The translations under genes were made by a program, and so were the position numbers. Shown piece by piece: positions 8,498 to 16,373 of a DNA stretch of 64,000 nt. A model generated the notes under the pieces. It did not search any database. It worked only from the letters and a program-made list of their open reading frames with translations, and was not told the DNA's origin. Position 1 is the stretch's first letter. Each line of letters begins with the position of its first letter. This stretch comes from Pusillimonas sp. T2 (lineage in GTDB: Bacteria > Pseudomonadota > Gammaproteobacteria > Burkholderiales > Burkholderiaceae_B): contig NZ_NIQA01000002.1 of the NCBI RefSeq assembly GCF_002236805.1, positions 300,783-364,782 on the forward strand, in the 5' to 3' direction.

Positions 8498-10476
8498 CGA
8501 TGAACCGGCCGGTCTTCGACGATTGCCTGACTGCGCAGTTGCAATCCATGGGAAAGATCCAAACTCATGGCGCGCTGTTAATTGCCGACCAAAATGATGT
8601 CATTGTTGCGGCATCATCCAACGTTTCAGACTGGCTGGGGCTGACCACGCACGACCTATTGGGTCGCCCCTGGATGGCCCTGTTTCCCGAACTTCACCCA
8701 CCGTCCAGTCTGGCCAACTCGCCCCTGCACGGGGTGTCCAGCGTCCATCTGCACACGGTCGCTATTCGTGGGCGACGTCTGGTCATGGCGCGACACCGTG
8801 CGCGCAACCAAGTCATTATCGAATTCGAGAACCCGTCCGACACCGAGTTGATCAGCAGCGATCGGGGCGCCATACTGGCTGCCTGCTTCAGTCAGCTGAC
8901 ACGCGTCGAGACCGAACAACAAGCGGCCGAAAGCCTGCTGCAGTTTATTGCGCTGGTTACCGGCTACGACCGCGTCATGCTGTTGCAGTTCATGCCCGAC
9001 TGGCACGGCAAAGTCACCGCCCAAATTACCAAACCGGGCATACAGGGGTATTTGCATCAACACTTCCCAGCCAACGATATTCCCGAGAACGCGCGCATGC
9101 TTTACCGCAAAAAGCTGCAGCGTCTTATTGCCGACGCACAAGCTACGGCTGCAGATATTCTTTCTGCCCAGTCCGACCCCATCGACCTGACATTTGCCGA
9201 ATTGCGCGCCGTACACCCCGCGCATATCCAGTACATGCACAATATGGGTATTCGCTCGGCGTTCAGTGTGTCGATTATTGTCGGGGGTGAGTTGTGGGGG
9301 CTGGTCACGTGTCACAACCTTGAGCCTAAAGGGCTATCGTTTGCCGACCGCCAGCTTTGTGAACACCTGGCCAGCGCTACCGGCCTTCACATGAGCGGAC
9401 TTAAACGCTTGTGCCGAGCCAACGAGCGACACGAGCACTTGCTGATGCGTCGACAGCTTAAACAAGATATTTTGGCCAATGGTGTCACAACTGGCCTGAT
9501 TCAGCGCCAAATAGCCGAAGCGCGTCGGATATTCGAGGCGGACGGAGTCTGGGTCAGTTACCGGCACGAGCATTACTCCGACGGCGATGTACCGTCAGCT
9601 GCCGACCGACGCGCGCTGCTCGACTGGCTAGTCAGCCAGCAAGCCGGTCCCATTTTTTCATGCAACCAAATCACCGACGCACTCAGCGCCAACGACAACT
9701 TGGTCAAATTGGCATCGGGTGTGTTGTATATCGAAGTTTCCGACCAAGACTTCATTGTGCTCTTGCGCAAAGAAATCCGCGAAACGCTCGAATGGGCCGG
9801 GTCACCCGCCGACGACGTCAGTGCTGACACCCATGCCGGGCTATCGCCGCGCACGTCTTTTGCAGCATGGGTAGAACAAGCGCGAGGGCAGGCAAAACCT
9901 TGGTCGCAGGTCGACCTCGAAGCGGCCGACCAGTTGCGAAAAATCACGCTCGAACTGACTGACTATATTACGCTGGAGCACCAGACACTCACCGACCCGC
10001 TAACCGGCCTGGGCAACCGAAACATGCTGAACCGAGCCCTCGAGCAATCGCTGGTCGTTGATGCATATGTCGGTATGCTGTTGATCGACATGGATCATTT
10101 CAAGCCAGTTAACGACAAATACGGCCATGCCACTGGCGACAAGGCACTGGTTGAACTGGCCCGCCGGATGAAATCGTTATTACGCGAAGGCGACGTACTA
10201 GTGCGCTTGGGCGGCGATGAATTCGCCATTGTGATGCCCAACATCAACCGCCCGGATGATACAGAAACGCTGGGGCACCGACTGCTGAATGCCCTGACGG
10301 CACAACTGGCACTGGACAACGGGGAGACTATCCAGCTAACCGCCAGCATTGGCGCTGCGGTTTACCCACTACACGCCAAAGACGCCAAAGCACTGATGCA
10401 CCATGCCGACATGGCCATGTATGCCGTAAAACACGAAAGCCGCAACGGCTTCAAGCTGTATACGGCATCGGCCTAG
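8494..10476 (+). CDS. Bacteriophytochrome diguanylate cyclase (PAS-GAF-PHY-GGDEF)
   Basis: This 660-residue photoreceptor has the full phytochrome sensory module. Cys11 lies exactly 14 residues before the THG (usual PHG) motif, the spacing of the biliverdin-linking Cys in bacteriophytochromes. The GAF domain carries FPANDIP (Asp195), His244 and His274. The PHY tongue has WAGSP and PRTSF (452-456). A C-terminal GGDEF cyclase has an intact GGDEF signature (573-577) and an RxxD inhibitory site (R564-D567). It should sense red/far-red light and control c-di-GMP synthesis in the cytoplasm. The chromophore enzyme is encoded immediately upstream. Cyclase output is fused directly, so the upstream kinase is not needed for its catalysis, though it may modulate it. 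Confidence 0.93.
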   Translation: MTMNRPVFDDCLTAQLQSMGKIQTHGALLIADQNDVIVAASSNVSDWLGLTTHDLLGRPWMALFPELHPPSSLANSPLHGVSSVHLHTVAIRGRRLVMARHRARNQVIIEFENPSDTELISSDRGAILAACFSQLTRVETEQQAAESLLQFIALVTGYDRVMLLQFMPDWHGKVTAQITKPGIQGYLHQHFPANDIPENARMLYRKKLQRLIADAQATAADILSAQSDPIDLTFAELRAVHPAHIQYMHNMGIRSAFSVSIIVGGELWGLVTCHNLEPKGLSFADRQLCEHLASATGLHMSGLKRLCRANERHEHLLMRRQLKQDILANGVTTGLIQRQIAEARRIFEADGVWVSYRHEHYSDGDVPSAADRRALLDWLVSQQAGPIFSCNQITDALSANDNLVKLASGVLYIEVSDQDFIVLLRKEIRETLEWAGSPADDVSADTHAGLSPRTSFAAWVEQARGQAKPWSQVDLEAADQLRKITLELTDYITLEHQTLTDPLTGLGNRNMLNRALEQSLVVDAYVGMLLIDMDHFKPVNDKYGHATGDKALVELARRMKSLLREGDVLVRLGGDEFAIVMPNINRPDDTETLGHRLLNALTAQLALDNGETIQLTASIGAAVYPLHAKDAKALMHHADMAMYAVKHESRNGFKLYTASA

Positions 10477-10522
10477 CGAAGTGCCTGCAGTACAAGATTA
10501 CCTAGCGACAAATAGCTGCACC

Positions 10523-10885
10523 TTATGAACGAGCGCTGGCAATGCGCCGCCTTGCCATTACAGTAAATACCAACGCAAACGCCCCCAAACCAGCAACCAA
10601 TGCCATAGCCAATACCGCAAGAAAGTCGACAAACGCAGTGAATGCGGAAAGGTCAGCGTGGCTGCTGTACGGCAACAACCACGTCGCCAGCACGGTTGCG
10701 ATAAAGCCAGCGAGCAACCCTGCAAACAAGGCGCCGCCGGCCGACAGCCCGCGCCTGCGTAACTTTTTAAAGCTGCTGACAACACCCCACAAAAGCAACA
10801 GCGTAATGATCAGCAACGGCCAAAACCACACCGAAAATATTTCCGAAACAATGTAGAACAACGACAGTGGATTGAAGTCACTCAT
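10523..10885 (-). CDS. Small multi-pass membrane protein (DUF5368-like)
   Basis: This 120-residue hydrophobic protein has about three transmembrane segments (roughly 17-37, 50-72 and 85-110), with a basic KKLRRRG loop after the first. It resembles the uncharacterised DUF5368 group, but I hold that name loosely. It is the last gene of the sulfide-detoxification arm, starting 9 bp after the sulfide:quinone reductase gene. It may therefore be an accessory membrane partner of that enzyme. No catalytic residues are apparent, and the function is unknown. Confidence 0.6.
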   Translation of the reverse strand: MSDFNPLSLFYIVSEIFSVWFWPLLIITLLLLWGVVSSFKKLRRRGLSAGGALFAGLLAGFIATVLATWLLPYSSHADLSAFTAFVDFLAVLAMALVAGLGAFALVFTVMARRRIASARS

Positions 10886-10894
10886 TGTGGTCTC

Positions 10895-12187
10895 CTAGGC
10901 GCGGCCCATTAACATGGCTCGATATGTACCCAACAGGGCCTTTTCGTCGATCAACCAAGACACCCAGAGTTCTTCAAGAGGGTTGATAAACGGAAACGAT
11001 GGCACCAGTTTGCCATCGTAGTCGAACTCGATAAGCATGGCTTTACCATAGCGCGTAATCATCGGGCACGACGTATAGCCGTTATATGCGGCCGACGATG
11101 TCTTGCCTGATATATCGGCCAGCAGGTGCTCGATAACCACAGGCACCTGCCACTTGACGCTGGCCGCCGTCTTGCCACGGGGTACACCCGCGACGTCGCC
11201 AACCGAAAACACATTGGCATACCGGGGGTGACGTAACGTAGTCTTGTCGGCCTGCACCCAGCCATCGGCAGCAAACGGGCCATTTTGCCAGGGCAGTGGG
11301 CTGCTTTTAACGGCATCTGGAGCACGCATGGGTGGAATGACATGGATGAAGTCGTAATCTTGCCAGACATCGCCCTGCGCTGTTTTAAAGCGCGCCGTTT
11401 TGCGGTCTGGGTCGATAGCAGACAGCACATGGCCGTAGTTCACTTTAACGTCGCGCTCGGCGAACAAGGCTTTAACCTTGTCATTGACCGGCGCAACCGA
11501 AAAAACCGTAGTGTTGTGAGCGTTGTAAACGATATCGAGCGCCTGACGGCGCCCTTGTCGACGCGCCTTGTCGTCAGTAAGAAAGGTCATTTTCAGGGGT
11601 GCCCCAGCGCACTTAATTTCAGTGCTGGGCCGACCAAACAACCCAACGCCACCACCGTCGATGTAGGCATCGATTACCTTGGCCGATGCTTCGGCAGCCT
11701 GGGGGCCCGCATAGACGCTCGCAATACCTTTTTTACCTATAAGATCAGTGCTCATGCCTTCGATCGCGTTGTAATCGAGGGTAAGACCGGTAGCCACGAA
11801 CAGGTAATCGTAAGCGATAGACTTGCCATCGGCTGTGATCACACGGTTGGCCTCGGGGTCAAATTCGGCAATTGCCTGCTGAACCCATTCAACCCCTGCC
11901 GGCACGTAGCGGGCATTTTCGTCGATGACTTTATTTGCCGGCCAAAGACCCGCCCCAATCAGCGTCAGACCCGGCTGAAAAACATGCTGTCGTTTAGCAT
12001 CGACCAAAACAATGTGAGCATTATCGATGGCACGCGACAGCCGCGAGGCCAGGTTAAGACCCGCAGCTCCTGCCCCGGCAATAACAATACGCGCGCCCTT
12101 ACCCGCCTGTGCTTGCAAAGGCTTAACCCCCGCCGCGCTTAAAAACGCAAGTGCACCGGCAGACTGCAAAAAATGCCGCCTTTTCAT
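10895..12187 (-). CDS. sqr: Type II sulfide:quinone oxidoreductase with Tat leader
   Basis: This 430-residue FAD protein has the Rossmann motif GAGAAG near residue 38. The two redox cysteines expected of type II SQR (human SQOR group) are Cys193 in IKCAGAP and Cys374 in YTSCPM. It should oxidise H2S to persulfide/polysulfide and pass electrons to quinone at the membrane. The N-terminus carries a twin-arginine leader (KRRHFLQ followed by a hydrophobic stretch and AQA), suggesting export folded with FAD; the SQR domain starts after it. The start at 12187 has a GGGGGAG ribosome site. A start 13 codons upstream would spoil the leader. It lies between a DUF2892 gene and a small membrane gene in the sulfide operon. 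Confidence 0.85.
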   Translation of the reverse strand: MKRRHFLQSAGALAFLSAAGVKPLQAQAGKGARIVIAGAGAAGLNLASRLSRAIDNAHIVLVDAKRQHVFQPGLTLIGAGLWPANKVIDENARYVPAGVEWVQQAIAEFDPEANRVITADGKSIAYDYLFVATGLTLDYNAIEGMSTDLIGKKGIASVYAGPQAAEASAKVIDAYIDGGGVGLFGRPSTEIKCAGAPLKMTFLTDDKARRQGRRQALDIVYNAHNTTVFSVAPVNDKVKALFAERDVKVNYGHVLSAIDPDRKTARFKTAQGDVWQDYDFIHVIPPMRAPDAVKSSPLPWQNGPFAADGWVQADKTTLRHPRYANVFSVGDVAGVPRGKTAASVKWQVPVVIEHLLADISGKTSSAAYNGYTSCPMITRYGKAMLIEFDYDGKLVPSFPFINPLEELWVSWLIDEKALLGTYRAMLMGRA

Positions 12188-12245
12188 GACTCCCCCAAAT
12201 AAAAGAGCAGAGCGCCATCGCAGCACGCCCTTATGCCGGAAATTT

Positions 12246-12434
12246 CTATTTTTTTACCGGGCAACTGGAAAAGCCAAACAACTTATAAGCCGGGCACGAC
12301 CCCAACAAACCGGTGGCCAAGGGTACGACACCGATCCAGCCCCAAACCCCGATATAACCCATTAACGTGGCCACAATCAGTGCCAGGCCAACAATAATGC
12401 GCAATGCGCGATCAATTCCGCCGACGTTCTTCAT
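12246..12434 (-). CDS. DUF2892 (YgaP-like) inner-membrane protein
   Basis: This 62-residue protein begins MKNVGGIDRALRI, continues with two hydrophobic helices and ends with GSCPAYKLFGFSSCP. It is a textbook DUF2892 protein, also found as the membrane tail of the rhodanese YgaP. The two cysteines near the end (GSCP and SSCP) are typical of the family. DUF2892 genes are frequently found beside rhodanese, SQR or persulfide dioxygenase genes, as here. A role in handling sulfane sulfur at the membrane is plausible but unproven. Confidence 0.85.
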   Translation of the reverse strand: MKNVGGIDRALRIIVGLALIVATLMGYIGVWGWIGVVPLATGLLGSCPAYKLFGFSSCPVKK

Positions 12435-12470
12435 AGCTCACCTCGTTTTAAGTAAGTAAAACAGCTTCGC

Positions 12471-13331
12471 CTACAACATATTGACCGGGATCTTCAGATA
12501 GCTAACCCCGTTGTCTTCTGTGGGCGGCATATGGCCGGCCCGGATATTGACCTGTACCGACGGCAAAATAAGCGTCGGCATATCGAGTGTGGCGTCACGC
12601 TGCGTGCGCATGGCCACGAATGCGTCTTCAGAAATGCCATCGTGGATGTGAATATTATGGGCCCGCTGCGCCGCCACCGTGGTTTCGAACTGCACATCGC
12701 GACCCTCGGGCGGGTAATCGTGGCACATGAACATACGTGTTTCGGGCGGCAAGCTAAGCAACTTGCGCACCGAACGATATAAGGCGTGGGCATCACCGCC
12801 GGGGAAGTCGCAACGCGCCGTGCCGACGTCGGGCATAAACAGCGTATCGCCCACAAACACCGCATTACCGATCTTGTAGGCCATGCAGGCCGGCGTATGG
12901 CCTGGCACATATAAGGCCTCGCCCACCAAGCCACCAATACTGAAAGGCACGCCTTCGTGGATGAGAGCATCGAACTGGCTGCCATCAAGCTGGAAGTCGG
13001 GTTCGAGATTGAAGATTTTTTTGAATACACCCTGGACCTGAGTGATATTGGCGCCGATCGCGATTTTCCCGCCCAGTTGTTTGCGCAAGTAAGGTGCAGC
13101 CGAAAGGTGATCGGCGTGGGCATGGGTTTCGAGGATCCATTGCACACGCAAATTGTGCTGTTTAACAAACGCAATTACCTGGTCAGCCGAATGCGTGCGC
13201 GTGCGACCGGACTTTGGGTCGTAATCGAGGACCGAATCAATGATGGCGCATTCTGAGCCTGGCTTTTCGTAGACCACATAGGTCACCGTCCAGGTTGCCG
13301 GGTCGAAGAATCCTTTAACAATGGGGTTCAT
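12471..13331 (-). CDS. blh: Persulfide dioxygenase-like MBL-fold hydrolase (Blh/ETHE1 group)
   Basis: This 286-residue metallo-beta-lactamase-fold enzyme has the motif H70-x-H72-x-D74-H75 (THAHADHL), His145 (VPGHTP), Asp162 (VGDTLF) and His204 (MCHDY). These are the one-iron ligands of the ETHE1/glyoxalase II branch. The domain start (VKGFFDPATWTVTYVV) and LDYDPKSGRT match Blh proteins of BigR-controlled operons, which oxidise persulfide to sulfite. I chose ATG 13331 with an AAGGTG ribosome site; six upstream codons would overlap the leader. It is the first gene of the left arm under the divergent sulfide promoter. There is no rhodanese domain, so this is the dioxygenase part only. Confidence 0.85.
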   Translation of the reverse strand: MNPIVKGFFDPATWTVTYVVYEKPGSECAIIDSVLDYDPKSGRTRTHSADQVIAFVKQHNLRVQWILETHAHADHLSAAPYLRKQLGGKIAIGANITQVQGVFKKIFNLEPDFQLDGSQFDALIHEGVPFSIGGLVGEALYVPGHTPACMAYKIGNAVFVGDTLFMPDVGTARCDFPGGDAHALYRSVRKLLSLPPETRMFMCHDYPPEGRDVQFETTVAAQRAHNIHIHDGISEDAFVAMRTQRDATLDMPTLILPSVQVNIRAGHMPPTEDNGVSYLKIPVNML

Positions 13332-13369
13332 GAGACACCTTGTATGCATAAGCGGAAGAGAATGCAGTC

Positions 13370-13408
13370 ATTATATTGATTTATATAATATGTGTAAATA
13401 TAATATAT
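13370..13408. promoter_or_regulatory. Divergent face-to-face promoters with AT-rich operator (blh / arsR)
   Basis: This block is almost pure A/T in an otherwise GC-rich region. Plus strand, towards arsR: TTGATT at 13376-13381, a 17-bp spacer, then consensus TATAAT at 13399-13404. Minus strand, towards blh: TTTACA at 13398-13393, a 17-bp spacer, then consensus TATAAT at 13375-13370. The two promoters overlap, so RNA polymerase cannot easily occupy both. Inverted repeats TTATAT/ATATAA lie at 13371-13388 and again at 13381-13403. They would suit an ArsR-type dimer of the BigR/SqrR group, whose reported operators are AT-rich palindromes. Repressor binding is inferred. Confidence 0.75.
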
Positions 13409-13449
13409 CGGAGTTCACAACATTCTGGTTTGATCACCGTCAACACATC

Positions 13450-13782
13450 ATGGAACAAGCCACACTAGATTTACAAGCCATACGTTCGGCGGCCAACGAG
13501 GCCTGCCGCCTCATGAAAATATTATCGAATCCCGATCGCCTGCTGCTGCTGTGCCAGCTTACCGAGGGAGAACGCTGCGTGAGCGAACTGGAAGACCTGG
13601 TAGGCATCGCCCAACCGACACTGTCGCAGCAGTTGGGCGTACTGCGCACCGAGGGCCTGGTCACCACCCGCCGTGTCGGCAAAAACATTTACTACCAAAT
13701 TGCCAGCCCGCAAACGTTGGCCATCATGCAAGTCCTGTACGAGCAATTCTGTCACGATCCGGAGCCACACCATGAGCATTGA
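13450..13782 (+). CDS. bigR: ArsR-family sulfide-responsive repressor (BigR/SqrR/YgaV-like)
   Basis: This 110-residue winged-helix repressor has [12 protein letters not shown], the recognition helix in [13 protein letters not shown] and the wing [10 protein letters not shown], matching the BigR/SqrR subgroup of ArsR proteins. These sense persulfides through a cysteine pair. Cysteines are at 19, 35, 43 and 101; Cys43 and Cys101 are the best candidates for the sensor pair, by position in the fold. ATG 13450 was chosen because the earlier frame runs through the promoter. The gene heads the right arm and its stop lies inside the first YeeE gene. It probably represses both arms until sulfide or polysulfide oxidises it. 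Confidence 0.85.
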   Translation: MEQATLDLQAIRSAANEACRLMKILSNPDRLLLLCQLTEGERCVSELEDLVGIAQPTLSQQLGVLRTEGLVTTRRVGKNIYYQIASPQTLAIMQVLYEQFCHDPEPHHEH

Positions 13783-14203
13783 CTGGACAAACTTCACCCC
13801 ATGGACATCCCTGTCGGGTGGCCTGCTTATCGGCTTGTCGGCCGCGCTGTTCATTTTGTTTTTTGGCCGGGTGCTGGGCATCAGCGGCATTGTCGGCGGG
13901 CTGTTACGCCCTGGCGCCGGCGATTTCGGCTGGCGCGTTGCCTTCATTCTGGGCATTTTTGCCGCCCCGTGGCTCTGGCTGCTGCTGGCCGACCCGGTCA
14001 ACATCGCGATCGAGGCCAATACCCCAACGCTGATTATTGCGGGGCTGCTGGTGGGCCTGGGCACCCGGTTCGGCTCGGGATGCACCAGCGGCCACGGTGT
14101 TTGCGGCCTGTCGCGGCTGTCGCCACGCTCGCTGGTGGCTACGCTAAGTTTCATGGCCGCAGGCTTTATTACCGTTTATATCGTGCGCCATGTCGTGGGC
14201 TAA
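13772..14203 (+). CDS. YeeE/YedE (DUF395) sulfur-compound transporter, first half
   Basis: This 143-residue membrane protein has about four helices and the family signature [17 protein letters not shown], whose cysteines line the pore in YeeE-type thiosulfate channels. It corresponds to PmpA-type half-proteins found in BigR operons. The start at 13772 overlaps the arsR stop by 11 nt. The partner half follows 25 bp downstream. Together they probably move a sulfur oxyanion or thiosulfate-like compound across the inner membrane. The direction and substrate are inferred. Confidence 0.85.
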   Translation: MSIDWTNFTPWTSLSGGLLIGLSAALFILFFGRVLGISGIVGGLLRPGAGDFGWRVAFILGIFAAPWLWLLLADPVNIAIEANTPTLIIAGLLVGLGTRFGSGCTSGHGVCGLSRLSPRSLVATLSFMAAGFITVYIVRHVVG

Positions 14204-14228
14204 GGCGGCTAACTTGAAGGACACCATC

Positions 14229-14645
14229 ATGTTACGTATTTTCGAATTTGCAATCGGCCTGGTTTTTGGGCTGGGTCTGATACTGTCGGGCATGAGCAAC
14301 CCGGCCAAGGTGCTGGGCTTTCTTGACCTAACTGGCACCTGGGACCCCTCCTTGGCCTTTGTAATGGGAGGCGCCATCATGGTGGGCCTGGTTGCATTCC
14401 AGGTCGCCCGCAAACGGACCCAGACATTTCTGGGCGGCGCACTTAAATTACCCACCGCAAAAGATATCGACAAGCGCTTGGTTTTGGGCAGCCTTGCCTT
14501 TGGCGCAGGCTGGGGCCTTGCGGGTTTTTGCCCCGGTCCTGCACTGGTCTCACTGGGCTCCGGCGAAATCAAGGCCTTTATTTTTGTAGCAGCCATGCTG
14601 GCAGGCATGGGACTTTTCGAGCTTATCAACCGCAGGGCCAAATAA
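14229..14645 (+). CDS. YeeE/YedE (DUF395) sulfur-compound transporter, second half
   Basis: This 138-residue membrane protein matches the second YeeE/YedE half (PmpB type). It has GLILSGMSNPAKVLGF near the N-terminus and the conserved AGFCPGPALVSLGSG with its pore cysteine. ATG 14229 has an AAGGA ribosome site; the in-frame ATG 13 codons earlier overlaps the upstream gene and lacks one. It likely assembles with the product of the preceding gene. The SulP permease gene follows 18 bp later in the same operon. Confidence 0.85.
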   Translation: MLRIFEFAIGLVFGLGLILSGMSNPAKVLGFLDLTGTWDPSLAFVMGGAIMVGLVAFQVARKRTQTFLGGALKLPTAKDIDKRLVLGSLAFGAGWGLAGFCPGPALVSLGSGEIKAFIFVAAMLAGMGLFELINRRAK

Positions 14646-14663
14646 ACGGCCAACACCCAAACC

Positions 14664-16373
14664 ATGAAACGACTGCTACCCGACTGGCTGAAACACTACC
14701 GGGCCGACAAGCTTTCGGGCGACCTGACCGCCGGACTGATTGTCACGGTCATGCTGATCCCGCAAAGCCTGGCTTATGCCATGCTGGCGGGCCTGCCGCC
14801 CGAAATCGGTCTGTACGCCAGCGTGTTGCCGCTCATTGCTTATGCCTTGCTTGGCAGCAGCATGACGCTCGCGGTGGGGCCTGTTGCCGTTGCCTCTCTC
14901 ATGACGGCCAGCGCACTTGCTCCCCTGGCCGCACCGGGCAGCGCCCAGTATGTTGCTCTGGCAGCGCAACTGTCGTTACTGTCCGGGGTCATGCTGCTAG
15001 CCTTTGGCGCGCTGCGCCTGGGCTTTCTGGCCTACTTCCTTAGCCACCCGGTCATCAGCGGGTTTATCTCGGGCTCGGCCATCCTCATCACCATCAGTCA
15101 AATCAAGCACCTGTTTGGCATCAACAGCGCGTCGCCCGATGTTTTGGGCATCTTGCACGACGTAATTACCCATTTGCATCAAGCCAACCCGGTAACCACC
15201 GTCATTGGGCTGGGTACCCTGGCGTTTCTGGTGGTGGCCCGAAAATGGCTGTCACTATGGCTGCAAAAGCTCGGGGTGTCGGCCCAGCTGGCCGGGCTCT
15301 TGGGGCGGCTAGCCCCCATGGCAGCCGTGATTGTCTCGACAGCCATGGTCAGCAGCCTTAACCTCGCCCAGGACGCTGGTGTGCGTATTGTGGGCAACGT
15401 ACCGCAGGGCCTGCCTGCCCTGCAATTAGTTTTGCCCACATCGGAAGGCATGGCCGCGCTATGGCTACCCGCCTTGCTGATTTCTTTAGTCGGCTTCGTC
15501 GAAAGCGTATCTGTCGCGCAGTCGCTCGCGCTTAAACGCCAGCAAAAAATCGTGCCCGACCGCGAGTTGCTGGGGCTGGGCGCTGCAAACGTCGCCAGTG
15601 CGTTGTCGGGTGGCTACCCGGTAACCGGCGGCTTCGCTCGATCGGTCGTCAATTTCGCGGCGGGTGCAAACACCCCACTGGCCGGCATTGTTTCGGCGCT
15701 GTTAATGGCCGTCGTGATTGCGGCATTTACCGAACTGTTCTACAACCTGCCGCAAGCGGTATTGTCAGCCACCATTATTGTGGCTGTCACCTCGCTTATC
15801 GATGTCAGCACACTCAAAGAAACCTGGCACTACGACCGCGCCGACGCACTCTCTTTATTAGCTACTTTACTGGGTGTGGTGTTGCTGGGCGTAGAAGCCG
15901 GCGTCATTCTGGGCGTGGCGTTATCGCTGGCGGCCTTGGTATGGCGCAGCAGCCACCCCCATATTGCCGTCGTTGGCCGTGTGCCGGGCACCGAACACTT
16001 CCGCAACATCGAGCGCCACAAAGTAGATACTTTGCCTAATTTGCTGGCGTTACGCGTCGACGAAAGCCTGTTCTTTGCCAATGCTGCGCTGGTGCAAAGC
16101 AAAATAGAAGCACTCGTCGCCCGCGACCCGAAGATCCGATTCGTTTTGCTGCTGTGCCCGGCTGTCAACCAAATAGACTCTACCGCTCTCGAGGCGTTAA
16201 CCCAATTGCAAAGCAGCCTTCAGGCAAAAGACATTAAATTTATGCTGGCCGAAGTCAAAGGGCCGGTAATGGATCGCCTGCAAGGGACGACACTCGGGCA
16301 ACGGTTGGACGGGCTGATTTTTTTAAGTGCCCACGATGCATTTTGCTACGTCGGGCGCCAGTCATCGGCTTAA
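14664..16373 (+). CDS. SulP-family anion permease with STAS domain
   Basis: This 569-residue protein has 12-14 hydrophobic segments (about residues 20-430) and a C-terminal cytoplasmic STAS domain (about 450-560). The first segments carry the SulP signature region AGLIVTVMLIPQSLAYAMLAGLPPE. SulP proteins transport sulfate, bicarbonate or other anions by H+ or Na+ coupling. Here it ends the arsR-yeeE-yeeE operon, so handling of sulfate or sulfite produced by sulfide oxidation is the natural guess. Its stop codon overlaps the convergent ClC stop by 4 bp (a TTAA shared by both). Confidence 0.85.
   Translation: MKRLLPDWLKHYRADKLSGDLTAGLIVTVMLIPQSLAYAMLAGLPPEIGLYASVLPLIAYALLGSSMTLAVGPVAVASLMTASALAPLAAPGSAQYVALAAQLSLLSGVMLLAFGALRLGFLAYFLSHPVISGFISGSAILITISQIKHLFGINSASPDVLGILHDVITHLHQANPVTTVIGLGTLAFLVVARKWLSLWLQKLGVSAQLAGLLGRLAPMAAVIVSTAMVSSLNLAQDAGVRIVGNVPQGLPALQLVLPTSEGMAALWLPALLISLVGFVESVSVAQSLALKRQQKIVPDRELLGLGAANVASALSGGYPVTGGFARSVVNFAAGANTPLAGIVSALLMAVVIAAFTELFYNLPQAVLSATIIVAVTSLIDVSTLKETWHYDRADALSLLATLLGVVLLGVEAGVILGVALSLAALVWRSSHPHIAVVGRVPGTEHFRNIERHKVDTLPNLLALRVDESLFFANAALVQSKIEALVARDPKIRFVLLLCPAVNQIDSTALEALTQLQSSLQAKDIKFMLAEVKGPVMDRLQGTTLGQRLDGLIFLSAHDAFCYVGRQSSA

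Noticed and set aside
11285-12142. Long plus-strand frame opposite the sulfide:quinone reductase gene
   Set aside because: It is a shadow frame with no domain and no ribosome site; the opposite strand encodes an intact enzyme.
12246-12434. DUF2892 gene as a broken rhodanese-YgaP fusion
   Set aside because: The 62-residue protein has its own start and normal stand-alone DUF2892 length; no rhodanese remnant precedes it.
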